From contig OY282373.1 in assembly GCA_958295805.1 (NCBI GenBank), positions 839,001-903,000 of the forward strand: a DNA stretch of 64,000 bases, in the 5' to 3' direction. Positions within the stretch are counted from its first letter, which is position 1. Every line of letters starts with the position of its first letter. Shown piece by piece: positions 17,974 through 26,744 of the stretch. The stretch is from an uncultured Nitrospirales bacterium. Lineage in GTDB: Bacteria; Nitrospirota; Nitrospiria; Nitrospirales; UBA8639. The notes beneath the pieces were generated by a model that saw nothing but the letters and a program-made list of their open reading frames with translations, was not told the DNA's origin and did not search any database. Position numbers and translations under genes: made by a program.

Positions 17974-19767
17974 ATGGGAAAGGCGAGCAGAGAAAAGAAG
18001 CCCGGCAAGATGAGCCGGGCTGAATCGGCCCCGTCGTCCGCGTCTTCTAACGCTCCCGGGTTGAAACCCATGGAGGAGTTCACGCGCCGGCAAGCCCTGG
18101 GCCTGCTGGTGCTGGGCCTGCTGGTGGTCGGCAGCTATTTCCCGGCGTTCTTCGCCGGTTTCCTTTGGGACGATCGGATCTTCACGCAAACCCGCGTGGT
18201 CCGGGATTGGTCCGGATTGTGGCACATCTGGTTCTCGCCCGCGGAGATCGAGAACGAGGCGCACTATTGGCCGCTCGTGTACACGACCTTCTGGCTGGAG
18301 CACAAGTTGTGGGGGTACGCCCCTGCCGGCTATCACGCGGTCAACGTGCTGCTGCACCTGGCCAACACGCTGTTGCTGTGGCGCCTGCTGACGTGGTTGG
18401 CCGTGCCCGGGGCGTGGGTGGTCGCCGCGGTGTTCGCCGTCCATCCTCTGCACGTGGAATCCGTCGTCTGGGTCATGGAGCGCAAGGACGTGCTCTCGGG
18501 GCTGTTCTATCTTGCCGCGTTTTCTGCCTGGGTACTCTTCACGAATGAGACGCATCCGGGACGTGTACGAAGACGTTACCTCCTGGCGCTGGCGCTGTTC
18601 GTACTGGGGCTGCTCTGCAAGTCCATCGTGGTCACCCTGCCCGCGGCGCTGTTGATCTGGCATTGGTGGCAACAGGGCCGCGTGACTGCCGCGGACCTGC
18701 TCCGGCTGACGCCGTTCTTCGCGGTAGGGTTGGGCGCAGCGGCCGTGGACGTGGCCTTCTCCGCCTTCAGGGAACCGATTTCCTTGGGCTACTCAATCAT
18801 CGAGCGGGTGCTCATTGCGGCGCACGCGCTATGGTTCTACGCGGGCAAGCTGCTGTGGCCCGTGGACCTGGCCGTCATCTATCCGCATTGGGACGTGAGG
18901 GTGGCAGACCCGCTGGCCTGGGGCTACGTGGTGGCCACGGTGGCCTTGGCCGCGGGGCTCTGGTTCCTTCGGCATCGGATCGGTCGCGGGCCGCTGGCCG
19001 GGGTCTTGTTCTTCGCGGTGACGCTGACGCCGGTCCTCGGCTTTGTGGACTTCGGCTACATGCAGTTTTCCTTTGTTGCGGATCGGTATCAGTACTTGGC
19101 CGGCATCGGGGTGACGGCGGTGCTCGTGGGCGCCGCGGCGCACGGGGCGGGGAGGCTGCCGTCGGTGTGGCAAAAGGGCGTGGTGGGCGTGGCGGCGGTC
19201 GTGCTGATTGTCCTGGGAACCCTGACTTGGCGGCAGGCGGATCTCTACCGGGACGGGGAGACCTTCTTCAATCACGTCATTGCGCACAATCCCACGGCGC
19301 GCGAAGCCCATCGCAACTTGGGCGAGGCGTTGACCAAGCAAGGGCGTTGGGAAGAAGCCCTCGCCGCCTTTCGCATCGCCGTGGAGCACGCCCCGGACGA
19401 TGCCCGCGACCACTCCAACGTCGGGGCCGCGCTCATCGTGCTGGGCCGGCTTGACGAGGCCGAGGAACCGTTTCGTCGCGCCTTGGCACTCGATCCGCAC
19501 TCGGTGTACGCCTTACAGAATCTGGCCGTGCTGGAGAGTCAGCGGCAACGCTACGAAGCGGCGCTCGACGTGTATCGCCGCCTCGTCAAGGTCAATCCCC
19601 GCAGCCCGAGCGCCCACCACGGCGTGGGCACCTCGCTGTACTACATGGGCAGACTTGATGAGGCGCTTGATGCTCTGGAGCGTGCCCTGGCCCTGGACCC
19701 GATGCGTGAGGACATACGGACCAACCGCGACGAGGTATTGGCCATTCTACGGCAGCGCGGGCAATAA
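17974..19767 (+). CDS. TMTC-like GT-C protein with TPRs (TMTC-B)
   Basis: This 597-aa paralogue of the preceding gene starts 14 bp after its stop. Leader MGKASREKKPGKMSR; acidic LWDD loop; signature HPLHVESVVWVMERKD, with two changes from TMTC-A; TM core, then TPRs from about residue 440 to the end (LRQRGQ). Its membrane core is much closer to the gene at 21933 than to its neighbours on either side. It is likely cotranscribed with TMTC-A and the DUF2723 gene that starts 20 bp downstream. Confidence 0.8.
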   Translation: MGKASREKKPGKMSRAESAPSSASSNAPGLKPMEEFTRRQALGLLVLGLLVVGSYFPAFFAGFLWDDRIFTQTRVVRDWSGLWHIWFSPAEIENEAHYWPLVYTTFWLEHKLWGYAPAGYHAVNVLLHLANTLLLWRLLTWLAVPGAWVVAAVFAVHPLHVESVVWVMERKDVLSGLFYLAAFSAWVLFTNETHPGRVRRRYLLALALFVLGLLCKSIVVTLPAALLIWHWWQQGRVTAADLLRLTPFFAVGLGAAAVDVAFSAFREPISLGYSIIERVLIAAHALWFYAGKLLWPVDLAVIYPHWDVRVADPLAWGYVVATVALAAGLWFLRHRIGRGPLAGVLFFAVTLTPVLGFVDFGYMQFSFVADRYQYLAGIGVTAVLVGAAAHGAGRLPSVWQKGVVGVAAVVLIVLGTLTWRQADLYRDGETFFNHVIAHNPTAREAHRNLGEALTKQGRWEEALAAFRIAVEHAPDDARDHSNVGAALIVLGRLDEAEEPFRRALALDPHSVYALQNLAVLESQRQRYEAALDVYRRLVKVNPRSPSAHHGVGTSLYYMGRLDEALDALERALALDPMREDIRTNRDEVLAILRQRGQ

Positions 19768-19787
19768 TTTTTCTTTGTGGACGTGGG

Positions 19788-21899
19788 ATGGCGAAAGAAA
19801 AGCAGACAGGCAGGACGCGGCGGGAGTACAAACGGGTCGCGCGAAAAGACGCGCAGGCACGGCACGATAACCCACGGTGTCGCAAATTGCTGATGGGGCT
19901 TCCGGAGTTGTACCCGCTTCGTCTCAAACGGGACAGCCTCGGTCTTGCGCTGCTCTTCATCTGCGTGCTCGTTCTGTACGCCGCCTCCACGCCACGTACC
20001 GTGATGCTGGAAGACGACGGCCTGTTCATCACCAACGCGACCTTCGCCGGCGTCGCACATCCGCCCGGCTATCCGCTGTTCATCATCTTAGGCTGGCTCG
20101 CCTCACTGGTGCCGTTCGGCAGCGTCGCTTGGCGGGTCCATGCCTTGAGCGGTCTGATGGGCGCCCTCACCTGCGCCTGCGTCGCCTATCTCGTGCTGCG
20201 TCGCACCGGCAATCGGCCCGCTGCGTATCTGGCCGGCGCGGTGCTCGCAGTGTCCGAGCATTTCTGGTCCCAGGCGATCATCGCCGACGTCTACACCACC
20301 AACACCATGGTGGTGTTCCTGACGCTGGCCCTCGTACAGGAAGCGGCGGCGAAGCAGAGTACGCGGCTGTGGGCCGGCGCCGCGGCGGTGTACGGCCTCG
20401 GCCTCGCCAATCACTATCCGCTGCTGATCCTGGCGAGCCCCCTTTTTCTCGCTTTCGTCGTGGGGGCGAAAAAAGACTTCTGGGGCAGGCTTCACTATCT
20501 GCTTCCCGTCGCCGTGTTCTCAGCGGCCGCCCTCTATGGCTGGATGGTATGGCGGTCTCACCAGCCGTTGCCGGTCAATTTCTTGGGACCCATCCAGTCA
20601 TGGGGCGAGTTCTTCTCCTTCGTTGACCGCAGCATCTACTCGCACATTGACGAGAACGTCAACGCCGGCCTCACCGATAAGCTGCTCTTTGCCAGGTACT
20701 TCGTGACGCAGGTGCTGTTGCAGTTCGGCGTGGTGGGCGGCCTCGTCGCGCTGTGGGGCGGGTTCGCGTCCTATCGCAGCGGCTGGCGGCTCGGGTTTCT
20801 GTGCGAGGTACTCGCGTTCGTGGCCAGCAGCTTTCTGCTTATCGCCCTGCTCGGCTTCAACTACGAACCCCTCAGGATTTCCACCTTTCGTCCGTATCCG
20901 CTGGTTGCCTACGGCATCCTCGCCCTCTGGCTGGGCCAGGGCGCGCACGCGCTGGCGCGAAGCGTGCCCGAGCGGCGCAAGCCGATGCTTCCCGCGGCCT
21001 GCGTCGCGTGCGCGCTCGCGGTGGCGGCCTTGTGCGTCTGGAACGGCAAGGTCAACTACCGGCCGCACGACAGATTCGCGGAGGAGCAGGCGCAGGCGTT
21101 ACTCGACGTCGCCGGGGAGGACGCCGTCTTCGTGCTGTTTTCGGACCCCTTCGTCTTACCGATTTCCTATCTTCATTGGGTAGAAGGACGGCGTCCTGAC
21201 CTTCGGTTGCTGGAGTATCACGGCGTGTTCTTCAGCGATCGGGTCGTGGAGCCTTTGTCCACTCCTGAACAGAAGAGCGCCGAGTGGGCCGAATTTCTTC
21301 GGGAGACGGACCGGCCGGTGTACTCCCTGTGGTACGGCCCGGCCTTCTCGGCGGCGGGGCTGGCGCATCTGGGATTCTTCGTCAAGGTCTACGAAAAGGT
21401 TGGACCGGGGCGCATCGAGATCAGGGCCAACGACGCGGCCAAGGAATACTTCAAGAAGTTGATTGCGATGCCGGAGCCGCGGGACCTGCCGAGCGCCTTT
21501 CATCGCAATGAAATGATGAGAGCCTACGGAGAATACCTGGGGCTGGCGCAGGTGGACGAGCGGTCCTCAATGAACGACTACGTCGCGGACGTCCTGCCGC
21601 TGGCGGAAGGCAATTACTGGTCGCTGATGGGCATGTCCAAGTCGATCGTGGATCAAGGAGGCGACCGGACGCTGCGCATGGCGGAAGCCTGGCTGCAAAA
21701 GGCCATGGAAATCGCGGGAGACGACCGCAGCAAGGAGGCCCGGGCGACGGAGTTTTTCGTGGAAGGACAGGTTGAGCGGCGGAAGGGCAACGCCGGCAGG
21801 GCGAGGGACTTGTTCCTTGAGTCCCTGCGCCTCGATAAGGACCCGTCCAACCCGGCTCATCACGTCCTTCATGAGATGAAGCCCGCTGGCCAGCAGTAG
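19788..21899 (+). CDS. DUF2723/TMEM260-like GT-C glycosyltransferase
   Basis: This 703-aa protein has the DUF2723 signature LEDDGLF (residues 74-80) and GVAHPPGYPLF (88-98) in the first outside loop, then EHFWSQAIIADVYT and many TM helices. A C-terminal soluble helical segment (about 530-703) has TPR-like features. DUF2723 is the family of human TMEM260 (GT117), an O-mannosyltransferase acting on IPT domains. The N-terminal leader (MAKEKQTGRTRREYKR) is basic like those of the neighbouring TMTC-like genes, although the families are unrelated beyond the GT-C fold. A second member lies at 50541-52598 on the other strand. Confidence 0.8.
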   Translation: MAKEKQTGRTRREYKRVARKDAQARHDNPRCRKLLMGLPELYPLRLKRDSLGLALLFICVLVLYAASTPRTVMLEDDGLFITNATFAGVAHPPGYPLFIILGWLASLVPFGSVAWRVHALSGLMGALTCACVAYLVLRRTGNRPAAYLAGAVLAVSEHFWSQAIIADVYTTNTMVVFLTLALVQEAAAKQSTRLWAGAAAVYGLGLANHYPLLILASPLFLAFVVGAKKDFWGRLHYLLPVAVFSAAALYGWMVWRSHQPLPVNFLGPIQSWGEFFSFVDRSIYSHIDENVNAGLTDKLLFARYFVTQVLLQFGVVGGLVALWGGFASYRSGWRLGFLCEVLAFVASSFLLIALLGFNYEPLRISTFRPYPLVAYGILALWLGQGAHALARSVPERRKPMLPAACVACALAVAALCVWNGKVNYRPHDRFAEEQAQALLDVAGEDAVFVLFSDPFVLPISYLHWVEGRRPDLRLLEYHGVFFSDRVVEPLSTPEQKSAEWAEFLRETDRPVYSLWYGPAFSAAGLAHLGFFVKVYEKVGPGRIEIRANDAAKEYFKKLIAMPEPRDLPSAFHRNEMMRAYGEYLGLAQVDERSSMNDYVADVLPLAEGNYWSLMGMSKSIVDQGGDRTLRMAEAWLQKAMEIAGDDRSKEARATEFFVEGQVERRKGNAGRARDLFLESLRLDKDPSNPAHHVLHEMKPAGQQ

Positions 21900-21932
21900 A
21901 TTGCGAAATGCAGGCCCAGTTGAGAAAACAGG

Positions 21933-23795
21933 ATGGCAGCAAAAAACAAGACAAGCCGGACGCGCCACGGCAGTCCGATTTTGGATAGAAGCATACCAGG
22001 AGATGCCTCGCGGCAGGAGCGACGGCGGTCGGCTCGGGAAGATGCGAAGACCCTTCGAGGCTCAGGGCGAACGCAACGCCATCAACCGCGTCATGAATCA
22101 CGCAAACTGACGCGGCGGGACGCCTTGGGCATTCTCGCGCTCGGTCTGCTGGTGGTGGGCAGTTACTTTCCCGCGTTTTTCGCCGGTTTTGTCTGGGACG
22201 ACGAGATTATCACCGAGGCAGTGGTCCGGGATTGGTCCGGCCTGTGGCACATCTGGTTCTCACCCGCGGAGATCAAGCGCGAGGGGCACTACTGGCCGCT
22301 GGTCTATACGACCTTCTGGCTGGAGCACAAGCTGTGGGGGTACGCCCCGACCGGCTATCACGTCGTCAACGTGTTGCTGCACCTGGGCAACACGCTGTTG
22401 TTGTGGCGCTTGGCCGGGCGGCTGACCGTGCCCGGCGCCTGGCTGCTCGCCGCAGTGTTCGCCGTCCATCCCCTGCACGTCGAGTCCGTCGCCTGGGTGA
22501 TTGAGCGCAAAGACCTGCTTTCGACCCTGTTCTATCTCGCTGCCTTCTCGACTTGGGTTCACTTTGTGGAAGAACCGCGCCCAGCGTTCGGATGGAGGCG
22601 CTACCTCCTGGCGCTGGCGCTGTTCGTGCTGGGGTTGCTGTGCAAGTCCATCGTGGTCACCCTGCCCGCGGCGCTGTTGATCTGGCACTGGTGGCAACGT
22701 GGCCGCGTGACCGGCGTGGATCTGCTCAGGCTGGCGCCGTTCTTCGCGGTGGGGCTGATCGTCGTGGCGGCGGACACAATATTCTACTATTCCAGGGAAA
22801 CCGTTTCCTTGGGCTATTCAATCATCGAGCGGGTACTCATTGCGGCGCACGCGCTATGGTTCTACGCGGGCAAGCTGCTGTGGCCCGTGGACCTGGCCGT
22901 CATCTATCCGCATTGGGACGTGGGTGTGGCGAACCCGCGGGCCTGGGGCTACGTGGTGGCCACGGTGGCCTTGGCCGCGGGGCTCTGGTTCCTTCGGCAT
23001 CGGATCGGTCGCGGGCCGTTGGCCGGGGTCTTGTTCTTCGCGGTGACGCTGACGCCGGTCCTCGGCTTTGTGGACTTCGGCTACATGCAGTTTTCCTTTG
23101 TTGCGGACCGGTATCAGTACTTAGCCGGCATCGGGGTGACGGCGGTGCTCGTGAGCGCCGCGGCGCATGGGGCGGGGAGGCTGCCGGAGACGTGGCGGAA
23201 GGGCGCGGCGGGCGTGGCTGCGGTCATCCTGATCGTTCTGGGAACTCTGACTTGGCAACAGGCGGGCGTCTATCGGGACGAGGTGACGTTCTTTACCCAC
23301 GTCGTCTCGTACAATCCCACCGCGCGGGGGGCTCAACAGAATCTCGGTCACGCGCTGCTCGCCGTGCAACGCTCGGAGGAAGCATTGGCCGCTTCTCTCA
23401 TTGCCACGGAACAAGACCCGGACGACGTCAAGGCGCATGCCAACGTCGGCGTCGCGCTCATACGTCTGGGCCGGCTCAACGAGGCGGAGAAACGGTTGCG
23501 CCACGCACTGAAACTCGATCCCCGTTCGATGATCATCATCCAGAATCTGGGTGAGTCACTCAGGAAGCAGGGCCGATTCGAGGAATCACTCGAATTCTAT
23601 CGCACCGCGACTCAGATGGATTCCGGGAACGCTTTGCCTCACGCCGCCATGGGCGACGCCCTCTTTCACCTGAAACGGTACGAAGAATCCCTCCGAAGCT
23701 TCAACCGGGCGCTCGCGCTGGATCCGACGCTGGAAACGGTGAAGGCTCTACGCGAATCCACGCTGACGTTTCTGCGACGAACCGGCGATGACTGA
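21933..23795 (+). CDS. TMTC-like GT-C protein with TPRs (TMTC-B')
   Basis: This 620-aa protein is most similar to the 17974 gene through the TM core (FVWDDE acidic loop, HPLHVESVAWVIERKD signature, AHALWFYAGKLLWPVDLAVI). Its N-terminus is longer and different, with an unusually Arg/Ser/Gln-rich leader of about 65 residues. The TPR region (from about residue 455) is more diverged and ends in TFLRRTGDD. It starts 33 bp after the DUF2723 stop, consistent with one operon. Confidence 0.78.
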   Translation: MAAKNKTSRTRHGSPILDRSIPGDASRQERRRSAREDAKTLRGSGRTQRHQPRHESRKLTRRDALGILALGLLVVGSYFPAFFAGFVWDDEIITEAVVRDWSGLWHIWFSPAEIKREGHYWPLVYTTFWLEHKLWGYAPTGYHVVNVLLHLGNTLLLWRLAGRLTVPGAWLLAAVFAVHPLHVESVAWVIERKDLLSTLFYLAAFSTWVHFVEEPRPAFGWRRYLLALALFVLGLLCKSIVVTLPAALLIWHWWQRGRVTGVDLLRLAPFFAVGLIVVAADTIFYYSRETVSLGYSIIERVLIAAHALWFYAGKLLWPVDLAVIYPHWDVGVANPRAWGYVVATVALAAGLWFLRHRIGRGPLAGVLFFAVTLTPVLGFVDFGYMQFSFVADRYQYLAGIGVTAVLVSAAAHGAGRLPETWRKGAAGVAAVILIVLGTLTWQQAGVYRDEVTFFTHVVSYNPTARGAQQNLGHALLAVQRSEEALAASLIATEQDPDDVKAHANVGVALIRLGRLNEAEKRLRHALKLDPRSMIIIQNLGESLRKQGRFEESLEFYRTATQMDSGNALPHAAMGDALFHLKRYEESLRSFNRALALDPTLETVKALRESTLTFLRRTGDD

Positions 23796-23875
23796 GGGCA
23801 TGGTGTCCTGCACGAGGGTGATCCGGCGGAGTTTGCGGCAAGCCCGGAGGGGTCGATACGCTTGCAGGTCGCCGC

Positions 23876-23923
23876 ATGGGAAGGACTGACCGGAAAAAGA
23901 AAGAGAGGGAATTCCATACGTAA
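23876..23923 (+). pseudogene. Orphan basic leader peptide
   Basis: A 15-codon frame, MGRTDRKKKEREFHT then stop, lies in the 159-bp gap between two TMTC-like genes. It matches the MGKxxREKK leader motif but is followed by no membrane protein. The simplest reading is the scar of a deleted or recombined array gene; a translated regulatory leader is less likely but cannot be ruled out. Confidence 0.4.
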
Positions 23924-23954
23924 CAACGGAGTCAGTTGATTCACGCTACGCGGT

Positions 23955-26087
23955 ATGGGAACGGCGAACAGAGAAAAGAAAACCGGCAAGACGGGCCGCG
24001 TGGCCTCGGCTCCGGCGTCTGCGTCTTTGAACCTCGACGGCGTGGAGGCGTTCATGGGGCGGCAAGCTCTAGGCATCTTGGCACTTGGCCTGCTGGTGGC
24101 CGTCAGCTACATCCCAGTCATGCTATGGGGTGGCTTTGTCTGGGACGACCGGGTCATCACCGACGCCGGATTGCTTCACAAACTGTCCGGCCTGTGGCGG
24201 ATATGGTTCTCTCCCAATGATTTGAACGTCTGGGAGGGGCACTACTGGCCCTTGGTCTATACGTCCTTCTGGCTGGAGCACAAGCTGTGGGGGTTGAACC
24301 CTCTCGGCTATCACGTCGTCAACGTGGTGCTGCACTTCGTGAATACGGTGCTGCTCTGGCGGCTGCTGGCGCGCTTGGTCGTGCCCGGTTCCTGGGTGGT
24401 CGCCGCCGTGTTTGCCGTTCATCCCGTGCACGTGGAATCCGTCGCCTGGGTGATTGAGCGCAAGGACCTGCTGTCGACCTTGTTCTATCTTGCCGCGTGC
24501 TTGACCTGGGTGCGATTCGGGGTGGCGCCGCGTTTGGGCTCCGGCCGCTATTTCCTGACCCTGGTGCTGTTCGTCTGGGGGCTGCTCTGCAAGTCCATCG
24601 TGGTCACCTTGCCGGCGGCACTGGTGCTCTGGCCCTGGTGGAAGCAGGGGCGCGTGTCGGGCGCCGATTGGCTGCGGGTGGTGCCGTTTTTCGCCGTCGG
24701 GCTGGGCATCGTGGGGGCAGACGTGTCCTTCTCCCGATTGAAGGAGAACGTCGCTCTCGACTACTCGATGGTTGAGCGGGTGCTCATTGCGGCGCACGCC
24801 CTGTGGTTCTACGCCGGTAAGTTGCTGTGGCCGGACGGGCTGGCGATCATTTACCCGCATTGGGCCGTGGGCGTGGCCAATCCGGTTGCCTGGGGGTACG
24901 TGTTTGCCGCGGGTGCGTTGCCGACGGCACTCTGGTTGTTGCGGCATCGGATGGGCCGGGGGCCGCTGGCGGGGGTTGTGTTTTTCGCGGTGACGCTGGT
25001 GCCGGTGCTGGGCTTTGTGGATTACGGCTACATGCAGTTTTCGTTTGTGGCGGATCGCTATCAATATCTGGCCGGCATCGGGGTGCTGGCGGCGGGGATT
25101 GGCGCGGCGGCTTACGGTTTGGGTCATATTCGATATGGGGGCATGGGGCGGTGGGGGGTCGGGGGCGTCGTGCTCATCGTATTAGTCGTTCTGGGGACGC
25201 TGACTTGGCGGCAGGCGGGCCTCTACCGGGACAACGTGACCTTCTACAAACACATCCTTTCGCACAATCCGACGGCGCGAAGCATTCAATACAATCTCGG
25301 CAATGCGCTGCTGACCGCGCAACGCCCGGAGGAAGCGCTCGCGGCTTTCCGCATTGCCGTGGAACAAAATCCGGACAGCGTTAACGCGCATTCCAACACC
25401 GGTCGGGCACTCATGGATCTGGACCGGCTTGACGAGGCGGAGGAACGCCTGCGACACGCCTTGGAAATGGATCCCCGTCATACGGTCTCCCTCCAGAACC
25501 TGGCCCTGGTGCGGATCAGGCAGCAGCGTCACGACGAGGCGCTGGACGTCTACCGCCGCCTTATCAAGATTGACCCCGGCAACGCTGGGGGGCATTCCGG
25601 CATGGGCATTGCCTTGCATTACCTGGGCAGGACGGACGAGGCGTTGCAGAGCATTGACCGGGCGCTGTCCCTGGACCCGACGTATGCAGAGGCCCTCAAC
25701 AATCGCGAACTGATGCCGCAGGTCAAGGCCCATGCCGACGCCGGCTTTGCGCTCATGGAAGAGGGTCGGCTTGACGAGGCCGAGAAGCACTTGCGCTACG
25801 TCCTGAAGATCGATCCGGTCTATACGGTTTCCATCGAAAACCTGGCCTTGTTGCAGCTCAGGCGGCAGCGTTACGGCGAGGCACTGGTCCTCTATCAGCG
25901 TCTTGTTGCGCTCGACGCCGACAACGCAAAGGCTTGGTCCGGCATGGGTATTGCGTTCTATTACCTGGACAGGACGGATGAAGCGTTGCAGAGCATTGAC
26001 CGGGCGCTGTCCCTGGACCCGACCTTAGAGGCGGCCCGCGTCAACCGCGCAGCGATGCGGGAGAGCTTACAGCGAAGCGGGCAATAA
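23955..26087 (+). CDS. TMTC-like GT-C protein with extended TPRs (TMTC-A')
   Basis: This 710-aa protein has a membrane core nearly identical to that of the 16151 gene (FVWDDR loop, HPVHVESVAWVIERKD, RLKENVALDYSMVERV), with leader MGTANREKKTGKTGR. The C-terminal TPR tract is about 100 residues longer than in the paralogue. It contains an internal duplication with a period of 342 bp (GCGTTGCAGA at 25641 and 25983) that repeats the LQSIDRALSLDPT unit. It is the last gene of the glycosyltransferase array and converges on fdx. Confidence 0.8.
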   Translation: MGTANREKKTGKTGRVASAPASASLNLDGVEAFMGRQALGILALGLLVAVSYIPVMLWGGFVWDDRVITDAGLLHKLSGLWRIWFSPNDLNVWEGHYWPLVYTSFWLEHKLWGLNPLGYHVVNVVLHFVNTVLLWRLLARLVVPGSWVVAAVFAVHPVHVESVAWVIERKDLLSTLFYLAACLTWVRFGVAPRLGSGRYFLTLVLFVWGLLCKSIVVTLPAALVLWPWWKQGRVSGADWLRVVPFFAVGLGIVGADVSFSRLKENVALDYSMVERVLIAAHALWFYAGKLLWPDGLAIIYPHWAVGVANPVAWGYVFAAGALPTALWLLRHRMGRGPLAGVVFFAVTLVPVLGFVDYGYMQFSFVADRYQYLAGIGVLAAGIGAAAYGLGHIRYGGMGRWGVGGVVLIVLVVLGTLTWRQAGLYRDNVTFYKHILSHNPTARSIQYNLGNALLTAQRPEEALAAFRIAVEQNPDSVNAHSNTGRALMDLDRLDEAEERLRHALEMDPRHTVSLQNLALVRIRQQRHDEALDVYRRLIKIDPGNAGGHSGMGIALHYLGRTDEALQSIDRALSLDPTYAEALNNRELMPQVKAHADAGFALMEEGRLDEAEKHLRYVLKIDPVYTVSIENLALLQLRRQRYGEALVLYQRLVALDADNAKAWSGMGIAFYYLDRTDEALQSIDRALSLDPTLEAARVNRAAMRESLQRSGQ

Positions 26088-26126
26088 GACCCTTGACCCG
26101 GGGAATTCTTGGAGCGTGCTGAAAAT

Positions 26127-26543
26127 TTAATGCCCTTCCTTCACCAGGTTTTTGTTCCATTCGGGGATTTCTACTATCAGGTCGGTTGACCCGTCGGGCA
26201 CACATTGGCAGGCTAATCGTGATTGCAGGGTGATCGCGGGGGCTTCGTCAAGTTGGTCCAATTCATCGTCCGTCGCTTCATTGCAGGAATCCAACCCCTC
26301 TTTTACGATGACGTGACAGGTTGAGCATGCGCACACCCCCCCACACGCATGTTCCAGGTCAAGGCCGCCTCCCATGGCAACGTCCAGAATGCTTCCAGGT
26401 TGACCAGTCTGTCCATAGGGAATTTTATTTGGATCAACCTGAACCTCCCTGGTTCCTTCAGGTGTTTTGAAGGTGATGCTGAACGGTTTGACGGCTGGTT
26501 GGGCTCCGATTTGTTCAATATATGGATTACTGCCTCCCATCAT
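26127..26543 (-). CDS. fdx: ISC-type [2Fe-2S] ferredoxin
   Basis: This protein of about 138 aa has the adrenodoxin-like cluster motif ACGGVCACSTCH (C-x5-C-x2-C) and a distal Cys in LACQC. These bind the 2Fe-2S centre that supplies electrons for cluster assembly on IscU. An AAGGAGAA ribosome site precedes tandem ATGs at 26543 and 26540; the second has the better spacing. In E. coli fdx lies at the 3' end of the isc operon; here it is the divergent first gene, sharing a 200-bp regulatory gap with iscR. The N-terminal 25 residues are an extension beyond the usual fold. Confidence 0.88.
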   Translation of the reverse strand: MMGGSNPYIEQIGAQPAVKPFSITFKTPEGTREVQVDPNKIPYGQTGQPGSILDVAMGGGLDLEHACGGVCACSTCHVIVKEGLDSCNEATDDELDQLDEAPAITLQSRLACQCVPDGSTDLIVEIPEWNKNLVKEGH

Positions 26544-26657
26544 TTCTCCTTTGACATTGAAAACGTAGGCAAAAATTACGAATAACGGTATGTTTTCAGT
26601 AAGGTCACCCTTTGATAAACATATCGACGACTATTTCAATCTCCGACTAAAATACTC

Positions 26658-26678
26658 TTGACTAATTCTGAAAGTCAA
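26658..26678. promoter_or_regulatory. Palindrome in fdx-iscR intergenic region
   Basis: TTGACT and AGTCAA form perfect hexamer arms 9 bp apart (21 bp in total), about 70 bp upstream of the iscR start. The size and place fit an Rrf2/IscR operator, and TTGACT could also serve as a -35 box. Assignment to IscR is inference; the match to the E. coli type 1 box is only partial. Confidence 0.4.
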
Positions 26679-26744
26679 TGATACCCTTTTCCCCGACGCT
26701 TTCGGTCGGAGGAAAAGAGAACGCTTCAGAGTCTTGGGGATCAT

